A stretch of 27,332 nucleotides of DNA, taken from NCBI GenBank assembly GCA_049699975.1, contig JBNAWB010000027.1, forward strand, positions 1 through 27,332, written 5' to 3'. The stretch is from CAZAGD01 sp049699975. GTDB taxonomy: Bacteria; Desulfobacterota; SM23-61. Position 1 is the stretch's first letter, and each line of letters starts with the position of its first letter. Shown here in pieces: positions 7,306 to 15,200 of this stretch. A program made the translations under genes and the position numbers. The notes under the pieces were generated by a model. That model was given only the letters and a program-made list of their open reading frames with translations. It was not told where the DNA came from and ran no database searches.

Positions 7306-8496
7306 TTAATCGGCCTGCTTCCTCAAGAAAGTGGGGATATCAAGTTCATCCTCGCCTAAGTTATTAAAGAATCGGCTGCGCCAGGAACGCAAAGTTTTTT
7401 CCCGGGATTCGGCAGTCTTTTCTTGCCGCATGAAAGTGGGGATATCCCGACTTTCTTCTACTCGGGGACTACCTCCCGCAGTCTTTTCTGGCTCCTTGGC
7501 CACCGGACGTATTTCCACGATTCGCTCTTCGGCCTCCGCTGCTCTGCCGAATCCAGTAGCGATGACCGTAACCCTTACTTCGCCGCGCAAGTTCTCATCA
7601 ATCACCGCCCCAAAAATTATGTTCGCTTCTTCATGAGCTTCCTCTTGGATCAGCGTCGAAGCTTCGTTCACTTCAAAGAGGGTTAAATCCGGGCCTCCCG
7701 TTATGTTAATAAGAATTCCCCGGGCACCCGCAATAGTGATGTCTTCCAACAAAGGACTGGAAATAGCCTTCTGCGCTGCCTCCATCGCCCTATTCTCTCC
7801 GCTGGCCACTCCCGTACCCATCAAAGCTAAACCCATCTCCGACATGACTGTGCGCACATCGGCAAAATCGAGGTTAATCAAGCCATGGACCGTGATCAAA
7901 TCAGAAATCCCTTTGACCGCTTGCAAAAGGACTTCGTCTGCTTTGCGGAAAGTTTCCAAGAGGGACATATCTTTTCCCGCGATATTGAGCAAGCGCTGGT
8001 TAGGAATGGTAATCAAAGTATCGACGAACTTCCGGAGCTCTTTTAAACCCTCTTCTGCTTGTCTTTGCCTTTTCCGCCCTTCAAAGAAAAAAGGTTTGGT
8101 CACCACGGCTACCGTGAGCGCCCCTAATTCTTTGGCAATAGAAGCCACGATGGGTGCTCCGCCCGTACCCGTACCACCGCCTAAGCCAGCCGTAATAAAA
8201 ACCATATCTGCCCCCATCAAAATCTCTCGCAGACGGTCTTTGTCCTCCAAAGTAGCATTCTTGCCCACTTCTGGATTAGCGCCGGCGCCTAAACCTTTGG
8301 TAAGTTTGGCTCCCAATTGAATCTTCAAAGGAGCTTGGCAAGCAGCCAAGGCCTGGGCATCTGTATTAGCCCCAATAAACTCCACGCCTTGTAAGCTTGC
8401 TTGAATCATTGTGTTTACGGCATTACACCCCCCGCCCCCAATGCCGATTACTTTTAAATTAGCTCCATAAATTTTGCTTTCTTCCAACTCAAACAT
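7306..8496 (-). CDS. ftsZ: Cell division protein FtsZ
   Basis: This is the tubulin-like GTPase that forms the Z-ring at midcell. At 396 residues it is of normal length. The start of the Rossmann fold has GIGGGGCNAVN (about 18-28). The tubulin signature GGGTGTG is at 106-112 and the T7 loop NLDFADV at 208-214 supplies catalytic Asp. A perfect AAGGAGGT ribosome site precedes the ATG at 8496. After the linker (about 320-350) the C-terminal conserved peptide occurs twice: DIPTFMRQ at 351-358 and DIPTFLRKQAD at 386-396, the latter close to the E. coli tail that binds FtsA and ZipA. It follows ftsA after 84 bp containing a hairpin. Confidence 0.99.
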   Translation of the reverse strand: MFELEESKIYGANLKVIGIGGGGCNAVNTMIQASLQGVEFIGANTDAQALAACQAPLKIQLGAKLTKGLGAGANPEVGKNATLEDKDRLREILMGADMVFITAGLGGGTGTGGAPIVASIAKELGALTVAVVTKPFFFEGRKRQRQAEEGLKELRKFVDTLITIPNQRLLNIAGKDMSLLETFRKADEVLLQAVKGISDLITVHGLINLDFADVRTVMSEMGLALMGTGVASGENRAMEAAQKAISSPLLEDITIAGARGILINITGGPDLTLFEVNEASTLIQEEAHEEANIIFGAVIDENLRGEVRVTVIATGFGRAAEAEERIVEIRPVAKEPEKTAGGSPRVEESRDIPTFMRQEKTAESREKTLRSWRSRFFNNLGEDELDIPTFLRKQAD

Positions 8497-8533
8497 CGCC
8501 CCACCTCCTTAAATTTCTTTAACCATATCTGGG

Positions 8534-8568
8534 CCGCCTGCCCCGGCTAAAAAAATGGAAGCAGGCGG
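8534..8568 (-). other. Hairpin in the ftsA-ftsZ intergenic region
   Basis: CCGCCTGC (8534-8541) and GCAGGCGG (8561-8568) form a perfect 8-bp stem around a 19-base loop. The loop contains a run of seven T on the minus strand. The stem lies between the ftsA stop and the ftsZ ribosome site. The U-run is in the loop rather than after the stem, so it is not a standard terminator. An mRNA processing or stability element, or an attenuator for ftsZ, is possible. Confidence 0.5.
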
Positions 8569-8580
8569 TTTATGTACTTT

Positions 8581-9822
8581 TTAAAAATTAGCGAACCAGC
8601 TTTTCAGCCGCCCGGTCAATTTGCCTAAAAATTGATGATTATTATTCTTGTGATTTTTATGCCGTCCTTCTCCTTTATAGCGGTGGCCGTATAAGACTAA
8701 GCCCACGGCCGTAGCGTACATAGGGCTATTGACCACATCTAAAAGACCGCCTATGCCCATGGGATAGCCCCGGCGGACGGGCAAATTAAAAATTTGTTCC
8801 ACTAATTCGGGTAAGCCTTCTAAAGATGCTGTGCCTCCCGTGAGCACCACTCCCGAAGGAATGAGGTTTTCGTATCCTGATTTAAGAATCTCCCGATGCA
8901 CCAAAGTGAATATTTCTTCCATCCGGGGTTCGATGATTTCCGCTAAAATTTGGCGAGAAAGAGTTCGGGGACGCCGCCCCCCTACGCTGGGCACTTCAAT
9001 CATCTCTTCTTTCTTGACCAAGGAAGTTAGCGCACAACCATATTTGGTCTTGATCTTCTCCGACTCTACTAAGGGCGTCCGGAGCCCTACGGCTATGTCA
9101 TTAGTCAGATGGTTTCCCCCTAAACCAAAAACTGCTGTTTGGCGCACTGCTCCTTGAGAAAAAACCACTAAGTCAGTAGTCCCCCCGCCGATATCTATTA
9201 GAGCTACCCCTAATTCTTTCTCGTCCGGAATGAGGACGGCCTCGGCGGCAGCTAATTGTTGTAACACCAAATCGTTGACTTCCAGACCCAAGCGATGGCA
9301 ACAACGGATGATGTTTTGGGCGGAGGTAACGGCGGCCGTAACAATATGCACTTTAGCCTCCAGCCTCACCCCGGCCATGCCTAAGGGCTCCATAATCCCG
9401 TCTTGATCGTCCACGATGAACTCCTGAGGTAAGACATGGATGATCTCTCGATCCATGGGAATAGCTACGGCCCGCGCCGCATCCAAAACTCGTTTTAGAT
9501 CATTCTCGGCTACTTCCCGATTCTTTACGGCCACAATTCCTTGGCTGTTAAACCCTCGAATATGACTGCCAGCGATTCCACAATAAACGGAATTTATTTC
9601 TACCCCGGCCATTAACTCCGCTTCTTCCACGGCTTTGCGAATGGATTCGATGGTGGCATCGATATTAATTACTACTCCTTTCCGCATTCCCCGGGAAGGA
9701 TGAGTACCGATGCCAACTATGTCTAAACCAGCATCCGTGGCCTCAGCCACAATGGCACAAATTTTTGTGGTTCCAATGTCTAAGCCGACTATGATATTTT
9801 CTCTTTTCCCTCTTTTACCCAT
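8581..9822 (-). CDS. ftsA: Cell division protein FtsA
   Basis: An actin-like ATPase that anchors FtsZ filaments to the inner membrane and recruits later division proteins. At 413 residues it is full length. The phosphate-1 loop GLDIGTTK is at 13-20. The adenosine/phosphate-2 segment LIDIGGGTTDLVVF and the late TGGTASLEGLPEL segment are typical. The 1C domain follows the first nucleotide-binding part. The last 19 residues (about 395-413) have the pattern of an amphipathic membrane-targeting helix rich in Leu, Phe, Trp, Lys and Arg, preceded by a basic His/Asn-rich linker. The ATG at 9822 has a GGGAGG ribosome site ten bases upstream. It lies 44 bp after ftsQ and upstream of ftsZ, the standard order. 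Confidence 0.98.
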   Translation of the reverse strand: MGKRGKRENIIVGLDIGTTKICAIVAEATDAGLDIVGIGTHPSRGMRKGVVINIDATIESIRKAVEEAELMAGVEINSVYCGIAGSHIRGFNSQGIVAVKNREVAENDLKRVLDAARAVAIPMDREIIHVLPQEFIVDDQDGIMEPLGMAGVRLEAKVHIVTAAVTSAQNIIRCCHRLGLEVNDLVLQQLAAAEAVLIPDEKELGVALIDIGGGTTDLVVFSQGAVRQTAVFGLGGNHLTNDIAVGLRTPLVESEKIKTKYGCALTSLVKKEEMIEVPSVGGRRPRTLSRQILAEIIEPRMEEIFTLVHREILKSGYENLIPSGVVLTGGTASLEGLPELVEQIFNLPVRRGYPMGIGGLLDVVNSPMYATAVGLVLYGHRYKGEGRHKNHKNNNHQFLGKLTGRLKSWFANF

Positions 9823-9866
9823 GTCTTTCTCCCTCCCGGCTTTTTAAACTTTGGGCCTATTTTCCA

Positions 9867-10754
9867 TTATGGTCGCCTTTGAGCCATCTGCGCCATTGGT
9901 TTAGGACGTTCGGATGGCATATTCTGCTTTTCTTTAACCTTCACGACGATTTTTCGCGGATAATTAACATCCACATAGGCCACTTCTTCCCCTTTCTTTT
10001 GAATATCAGCCAAGACCTTTTCCAGACGGTTTAGTTTATCTTTATAATCCCCCCAACCTAAGTAAATGGGCAGGCTTTTATCCAAAGTATAAAGAGTCAA
10101 CCCTCTTTGTTTGTGGAGATTAATCTCCGAAATATTATGTTCATTGATAATTTGCCGATAAGCGAGCAGATCCAAAAGTTCCAGAGCTTGCTTAATCAAT
10201 CTCTCCCCTTCCTCATCTTGTTTTTTGATTCCTTTACTTTCTAAGCCAGTGAGCAAAGGCAAATCCACTTTCTCCTTGGGCCCGACTTTTTTAAATACCT
10301 TCCCTTGTCTGTCCACCAAATAAAGGTCATCTAACAGGATTATGGCCCGCGCCGTCCGCTCCTGCACTTCAATAATCAAGGCTTGCCGCGACCAATCCCG
10401 CCGCACCTGTACTTTTTCTATCCAGGGATGCTTAATCAAACTCTGGGTCAATTCGGTTAGATTTAATCGCCAAATCTCCATTCCCAGATCCAATCGGGCT
10501 AAGTCCAAAAGCTCTGCTTCTTTAGCATGGACGCAACCAACCACCCTGATCTCGTTTAATTTCCATTGCGTAGTAAGGACAAAATATCGATAAACATTGT
10601 TGCCCAAGAAGACTAAGCTGGCCACCGTAGCTAAATTCAGTGCCCGCTTTCCTATTTGTTTGAGCCAGCCCGGCCAGCCGATATGCCTTTGGCGGCGACG
10701 CCATTTCCTTTTTTTTATGAGGCTCATCTTTTTTAGACGACCTCTCCTCATCAT
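9867..10754 (-). CDS. ftsQ: Cell division protein FtsQ
   Basis: A bitopic inner-membrane protein linking early and late divisome proteins. The very basic N-terminus (residues 1-37, many Lys/Arg) is cytoplasmic. One membrane span follows (about 38-59). A POTRA domain comes next (about 64-132, from WKLNEIRVVG to VQERTARAI), and then the beta domain with the YLVDRQGKVF segment and the closing YVDVNYPRKIVVKVK strand. It has 295 residues. Tandem ATGs at 10754 and 10751 and a third at 10727 are possible starts; none has an ideal ribosome site. It starts 12 bp after the ddl stop and precedes ftsA. FtsQ is poorly conserved in sequence, so position and architecture carry much of the call. Confidence 0.93.
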   Translation of the reverse strand: MMRRGRLKKMSLIKKRKWRRRQRHIGWPGWLKQIGKRALNLATVASLVFLGNNVYRYFVLTTQWKLNEIRVVGCVHAKEAELLDLARLDLGMEIWRLNLTELTQSLIKHPWIEKVQVRRDWSRQALIIEVQERTARAIILLDDLYLVDRQGKVFKKVGPKEKVDLPLLTGLESKGIKKQDEEGERLIKQALELLDLLAYRQIINEHNISEINLHKQRGLTLYTLDKSLPIYLGWGDYKDKLNRLEKVLADIQKKGEEVAYVDVNYPRKIVVKVKEKQNMPSERPKPMAQMAQRRP

Positions 10755-10766
10755 TCTTGGCCAAAC

Positions 10767-11711
10767 TCACGGAAGACCTTTCCAGCTTTTCACGGGGATC
10801 TTTAAACGTGCTCCTAATAAAATCCTTTCCACCAAGTCGGGAAAATTAATCCCCACGCCGCGGGCAATCTCGGGCAGCAAGCTTAGGGGCGTCATTCCTG
10901 GCAGCGAGTTAACTTCTAAAAGCACAGGTTCTCCCTCTGGGCGAAGTAATAAGTCAACCCGCGTAGCTCCCTCGCATCCCAGAGAAAGATGGGCATTAAG
11001 TCCGATGCTCAAGACGCGCTCATAATCAGCTTTGGCTAAAGGCGCGGGAAAAATATGTTGGGTCAGGCCCTCCGTGTACTTAGCTTCGTAGCTATAAAAT
11101 TCTACTTTGGGTACTATCTCAATGGCTCCTAAAGCTTGGTTATCTAAGATGCCTACGGAAATTTCTCGTCCTTTTATGTACTCTTCCACGATGATTTCCG
11201 CATCGTAGCTAAAGGCTTTTCCTAAGGCCTCCGGCAAGGCCTGCGGATCTGATACAATGCTTACCCCCACGCTAGATCCTTCTTGACAAGGTTTGACCAC
11301 TACCGGCCAAGAAAAGGGCCAAGGGGGCTTAGCTAAATCTCTTAGCTCTGCCTGATGGAGAACTAAATAATTAGGGACTGGCAAAGAATGCTGCTTAAAG
11401 ATTTGGCGGGAAATTACTTTATTCATGGCCAGCGCACTAGCCAGGACCCCCGAACCAGTATAGGGAATGCGCATTATCTCCAAAAGCCCCTGCACTGCCC
11501 CATCTTCTCCCAGACGTCCGTGGAGGCCAATAAATGCTATTTCTATTTTTTCTTCATGCAGGCGCTGAGCTAACAGCTCATCTGCTTCTATAGGGCAAGC
11601 CAGGTAGCCTTTCTCGCGCAGGGCAGCTAAAATTGCCTGCCCAGAGAGGAGGGAAATTTCTCTTTCCGCCGACCGCCCGCCCAGCACCACACCAATTTTT
11701 TTCTTGAGCAT
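10767..11711 (-). CDS. ddl: D-alanine--D-alanine ligase
   Basis: This ATP-grasp enzyme makes the D-Ala-D-Ala dipeptide that MurF adds to the stem peptide. Motifs in order: GGRSAEREISLLSG with E16; GLHGRLGEDGAVQG; YTGSGVLASALAMNK; the ATP-binding VVKPCQEGSSVGVS; EEYIKGREISVG; the EAKYT segment, whose Tyr is typical of D-Ala- rather than D-lactate-forming enzymes; and the metal-binding EVNSLPGMTPLSL near the end. The ATG at 11711 is preferred because it aligns with the family start (KKKIGVVLGG); an upstream in-frame ATG at 11735 would add eight untypical residues. It lies between murB and ftsQ. The preceding 93-bp gap holds an inverted repeat. Confidence 0.98.
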   Translation of the reverse strand: MLKKKIGVVLGGRSAEREISLLSGQAILAALREKGYLACPIEADELLAQRLHEEKIEIAFIGLHGRLGEDGAVQGLLEIMRIPYTGSGVLASALAMNKVISRQIFKQHSLPVPNYLVLHQAELRDLAKPPWPFSWPVVVKPCQEGSSVGVSIVSDPQALPEALGKAFSYDAEIIVEEYIKGREISVGILDNQALGAIEIVPKVEFYSYEAKYTEGLTQHIFPAPLAKADYERVLSIGLNAHLSLGCEGATRVDLLLRPEGEPVLLEVNSLPGMTPLSLLPEIARGVGINFPDLVERILLGARLKIPVKSWKGLP

Positions 11712-11752
11712 CTCTTCTCTACGCCAATACCCCATTTCCTAAACTCTACCTA

Positions 11753-11816
11753 ATGTTCCCCTTTGCTCTTTCCTTCCAAGACTACTGCGTATTCTGAATC
11801 TTAGGCAAGGGAACAT
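11753..11816. repeat. Inverted repeat in the murB-ddl gap
   Basis: ATGTTCCC (11753-11760) and GGGAACAT (11809-11816) are perfect 8-bp inverted copies about 48 bases apart, extendable by a CTT/AAG pairing with one bulged C. This could be an mRNA structure or two half-sites. No promoter boxes are evident between them. Confidence 0.35.
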
Positions 11817-11828
11817 AATTCATTTTCT

Positions 11829-12773
11829 TTAATCTTCCCCATCTTCCCCCATTACCTGAATTTCTAATTCTAAGAGAACTCCTGTTTCCCGCCACACTTT
11901 ATCGCGCACGACCTCGATTAATTTTAAGACATCCTTAGCCCGGGCTCCGCCGCGGTTTATAATAAAATTGGCGTGCTTTTCCGAAACCTGCGCGGCGCCA
12001 ATGCGGTATCCTTTTAACCCAGCCTTTTCAATTAAACGCCCTGCCGGGCCAGCTTGTGGATTTCTGAATACTGAACCGGCACTGGGGAAATCATAGGGCT
12101 GTTTCTCTCGGCGCCGAGCAATTATTTTGCGTACCTCCTCCTGCACCTGAGTTATCTCTGCAGGTCGTAAGCGAAAGAGCCCGCCTAAGATAATCTCGCC
12201 GGGGAGCATGCGCAGCGCCCGATAGGAAAACGATAACTTTTCTTTGGGATCTTCCCGCATATTTCCGTGGGCATCCATCACCCATACAGCCTGCAAGACA
12301 TCTTTTATTTCTCCACCAAAGGCGCCGGCATTCATGGCAATTGCTCCCCCTATGCTCCCTGGAATACCTGCGGCAAACTCTAAACCGGTTAACCCCTTTT
12401 GCAGGCAGAAATCGATAACCATTCCCAAAGGCAAACCCGCTCCCGCGTGCAAATGAATTTCAGCAGCCAAACTTTTAATTACGGCCAATTGAGCAAACCC
12501 GTCAGCCAAAGAAATAGCCATGCCCCGGAAGCCACCGTCGCGCACTAAAATATTTGTTCCCTTGCCTAAGATAAAGTAAGGAATTTTATCTCGGCGCGCC
12601 CATTCTAAAACCTCTTTTAGATCGGCGGCATCCCGGGGAAAGACTAAATAATCAACTGGCCCCCCTATGCGCCAAGAAGTATAATCAGCCAGGGGAACAT
12701 CATAAAAAATCTTGCCCTTTATTTCTGTTCTTGTTCCCTTAGTTTGCGGATCAACTCCATCCCTACTTTCCAT
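11829..12773 (-). CDS. murB: UDP-N-acetylenolpyruvoylglucosamine reductase MurB
   Basis: The flavoenzyme reduces UDP-GlcNAc-enolpyruvate to UDP-MurNAc with NADPH in the cytoplasm. FAD-binding motifs are YTSWRIGGPVDYL (about 31-43), GKGTNILVRDGGFRG (70-84) and GIPGSIGGAIAMNAGAFGGE (about 136-155). The catalytic Ser is S234 in PSAGSVFRNP, and the closing KHANFIINRGGA segment is typical. It has 314 residues and is most like the shorter type found in Gram-positives and many anaerobes. The ATG at 12773 lies inside murC, giving a 55-bp overlap. No other ATG, GTG or TTG start in frame precedes the conserved YTSWRIGG, so the overlap appears real. Confidence 0.98.
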   Translation of the reverse strand: MESRDGVDPQTKGTRTEIKGKIFYDVPLADYTSWRIGGPVDYLVFPRDAADLKEVLEWARRDKIPYFILGKGTNILVRDGGFRGMAISLADGFAQLAVIKSLAAEIHLHAGAGLPLGMVIDFCLQKGLTGLEFAAGIPGSIGGAIAMNAGAFGGEIKDVLQAVWVMDAHGNMREDPKEKLSFSYRALRMLPGEIILGGLFRLRPAEITQVQEEVRKIIARRREKQPYDFPSAGSVFRNPQAGPAGRLIEKAGLKGYRIGAAQVSEKHANFIINRGGARAKDVLKLIEVVRDKVWRETGVLLELEIQVMGEDGED

Positions 12774-14122
12774 ATATCCCCAGCTCCCAAAGTAATGACC
12801 ATATCCCCTGGTTGTAAGCGTTCCCAGAGTCGTTCAGGAATTTCATTTTTATCTAAGATGAGGGTCACATCCTTATGTCCATATCCCTTTATACCTTCAA
12901 AAAGCCCTTGGGCAGTGATTCCGGGCAAAGGGTCTTCTCCAGCCGGATAAATCCCGGTGAGCAAAAGGACATCCGCATCTTGGAAAGCCGTCAAAAACTC
13001 CTTGAATAAATCACGGGTGCGGGTATATCGATGCGGCTGAAAGATGACTACGGTCCTCCGTTTCCAGCCTTCTTTTGCGGCCCGCAGGGTGGCTTTAATC
13101 TCTGTAGGATGGTGGCCATAATCGTCAACAACCATTATGCCCGCAATTTCTCCTTTAATCTCAAAGCGCCGCTGTACGCCACTAAAAGAAGCTAAGGCTT
13201 GCTGGACCACGGGAAAAGGAATATCCAATTCCCTGGCCGTGGCCAAAGTAGCCAAAGCATTGTAAACGCTGTGCCGACCAGGCAGATGCATTTCAATCTT
13301 TCCCAACTCTTGCCGCCCTTCGCCAGCCACGAAGCTCGTCTGCAGACCGGCAAATTTTATCTCCTTTGCCCAAAAATTGGCTTGGTCATTTAGGCCATAA
13401 GTGACAAAAGGTTTCCGGATGCGCGGAAACAGGCTCTGCAAATTTTCACTATCGCGGCAAAGCACGGCCAAACCATAAAAAGGAACTTTGTTAATAAACT
13501 TTAAGAACGCCTCTTGCATGCGCGACAATTCGTGGTAATAATCCAAATGTTCGGGGTCAATGTTCGTGACTACCGCAATAATAGGGGAAAGCTGCAAGAA
13601 AGAACCATCGCTTTCATCAGCTTCCGCCACTAATATATCCCCTTGCCCTAATTTAGCATTCGAGCCGAATATATTCAGTTTGCCGCCGATAACTGCTGTG
13701 GGATCTAATCCGGCGTGAGCTAAAACGGTGGCAATCATGGAGGTAGTGGTGGTCTTTCCATGAGTTCCCGCCACGGCTATTCCGTACTTCATGCGCATCA
13801 ACTCGGCCAGCATCTCTGCGCGGGGAATTACCGGAATTAGTCTCTCCTTTGCAGAAACAACCTCGGGATTGTCCGGGCGAATGGCGGAAGAGATGACGAC
13901 CACATCAGCTGTTTGCAAATTTTCCGGGCGATGGCCAATAAAAATTTGGGCGCCTAACTTCTGCAAACGCAGAGTGGTCTCGGACTCTGCCAGATCTGAG
14001 CCAGAGACTTGATACCCCAAATTGATTAAGACTTCCGCAATACCGCTCATGCCTATGCCGCCAATGCCCACGAAGTGCACGTGTTGGACCTTCCTCTTCA
14101 TGCCTAAAATTTTTTTATCCAT
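12719..14122 (-). CDS. murC: UDP-N-acetylmuramate--L-alanine ligase MurC
   Basis: The cytoplasmic ligase adds L-Ala to UDP-MurNAc, the first amino acid of the stem peptide. GIGGIGMSG at 19-27 begins the UDP-binding Rossmann domain. The ATP loop is GTHGKTT at 119-125. The DESDGSF and NIDPEHLDYY segments of the central domain follow, then VVDDYGHHPTEIKATL, a MurC hallmark. The start at 14122 is chosen because its ATG overlaps the murG stop (ATGGATAA) and GGTGGG lies just upstream. An in-frame ATG at 14137 has no ribosome site. The 8-bp overlap suggests translational coupling to murG. Confidence 0.98.
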   Translation of the reverse strand: MDKKILGMKRKVQHVHFVGIGGIGMSGIAEVLINLGYQVSGSDLAESETTLRLQKLGAQIFIGHRPENLQTADVVVISSAIRPDNPEVVSAKERLIPVIPRAEMLAELMRMKYGIAVAGTHGKTTTTSMIATVLAHAGLDPTAVIGGKLNIFGSNAKLGQGDILVAEADESDGSFLQLSPIIAVVTNIDPEHLDYYHELSRMQEAFLKFINKVPFYGLAVLCRDSENLQSLFPRIRKPFVTYGLNDQANFWAKEIKFAGLQTSFVAGEGRQELGKIEMHLPGRHSVYNALATLATARELDIPFPVVQQALASFSGVQRRFEIKGEIAGIMVVDDYGHHPTEIKATLRAAKEGWKRRTVVIFQPHRYTRTRDLFKEFLTAFQDADVLLLTGIYPAGEDPLPGITAQGLFEGIKGYGHKDVTLILDKNEIPERLWERLQPGDMVITLGAGDIWKVGMELIRKLREQEQK

Positions 14123-15200
14123 GACCCACCAATTCATAACAATGTTCTACGATATTTTGCGCGGCTTCTAACTTCGCCAGAGAAGCTGCCCGCCTCCCCA
14201 TTTCTTTTAAGGGGGCGGGATCGTTTATCAGCTTCCGTAAAAAATTACTTAAAAATTCGCCGTTGATTTCTCGATCAGCCACCAGAAAAGCTGCCCCAGC
14301 TTTCACGAGGGCGCGGGCATTTAAGGTCTGATGATCATTCGCGGCAAAGGGGAAAGGGACCAGCAGGGCAGGCTTGCCCATGGCCATCAGTTCAAATAAG
14401 GTGCTGGCTCCGGCGCGGCAAATAATTAAATCAGCTCGGGCATAGGCCATTTCTATTTCTTCCAGGAAAGAATAAACTTCGGCCGCCCAGCCCTGTTGCC
14501 CATAAATCTCTTTCATCTGCTGATAGTCTTTGGGGCCTGTTTGATGGATAATGCGCATCTTCTCCTTTAAATCAGCCAGCAACGGCAAAGCTTCCGCCAT
14601 AGAACTATTTAAACGGTGTGCTCCTTGGCTTCCGCCAAAAACAAAAATCGTGAACAGTCCCTCATCTTCTGCCGGTAGCCGGGAAGGGGGAGTTTTGAAT
14701 CTCTTCCGCACCGGATTCCCTGTCCAAAAAGTCTTCTTGGTTGGGAAAAATTGGGCAGTCTCGGGGAAGGAAATAAAAATTCGGTCTACTACCTTCCCCA
14801 AAATCTTATTACTTAGGCCGGGAACAACATTCTGTTCATGGATAGCTGTTCTCTTGCCCATGGCCCAAGCCGTGAGGACCACCGGCCCCGAAGTATACCC
14901 CCCCATACCCAACACCAAATCAGGCTGCAAGGAACGTAATAATCGCCAAGACTGTCCTAAACTTTTACCGACCAAAAGCAAACTCCCTATTTTTTTTCTC
15001 CACGACTTACCCACTAAACTGACTACTTCTATGGTCTCCAAGGCGAATCCTTGTTTACGCAAAACTTGCCTTTCCAGACCTTTTTGGCTACCCACAAAAA
15101 GGATCTGGTGCCGAGCATCTTTTTCTAAGAAAGCTTCAGCTACGGCCAGGGCGGGAAAGAGATGTCCTCCCGTCCCCCCGCCGGCGATCATTATTCTCAC
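14115..15200 (-). CDS. murG: Lipid II synthase MurG (GlcNAc transferase)
   Basis: A GT-B glycosyltransferase at the inner face of the membrane that adds GlcNAc to lipid I. GGGTGGHLFPALAVAEAF (7-24) is the N-terminal G-loop. GGYTSGPVVLTAW, HEQNVVPGLSNK, the FGGSQGAHRLN loop and the UDP-GlcNAc-binding ICRAGASTLFELMAMGKPAL segment follow, then PFPFAANDHQTLNA. It has 361 residues. It starts with GTG at 15200 because AAGGA lies at good distance upstream; the next ATG (15191) would cut into the glycine loop. The start lies inside ftsW, an overlap of 65 bp. Confidence 0.98.
   Translation of the reverse strand: MRIMIAGGGTGGHLFPALAVAEAFLEKDARHQILFVGSQKGLERQVLRKQGFALETIEVVSLVGKSWRKKIGSLLLVGKSLGQSWRLLRSLQPDLVLGMGGYTSGPVVLTAWAMGKRTAIHEQNVVPGLSNKILGKVVDRIFISFPETAQFFPTKKTFWTGNPVRKRFKTPPSRLPAEDEGLFTIFVFGGSQGAHRLNSSMAEALPLLADLKEKMRIIHQTGPKDYQQMKEIYGQQGWAAEVYSFLEEIEMAYARADLIICRAGASTLFELMAMGKPALLVPFPFAANDHQTLNARALVKAGAAFLVADREINGEFLSNFLRKLINDPAPLKEMGRRAASLAKLEAAQNIVEHCYELVGHG

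Noticed and set aside
7703..8320. A 205-codon open frame on the plus strand opposite ftsZ
   Set aside because: It lies entirely antisense to a certain ftsZ, has biased composition (Ser, Lys, Pro, Ala) from the complementary frame, and no ribosome site or family resemblance.
11712..11735. Longer ddl start at 11735
   Set aside because: The eight added residues are not typical of the family, and AGGAA abuts the ATG without spacing. The alternative at 11711 begins like other Ddl proteins. The choice is not certain.
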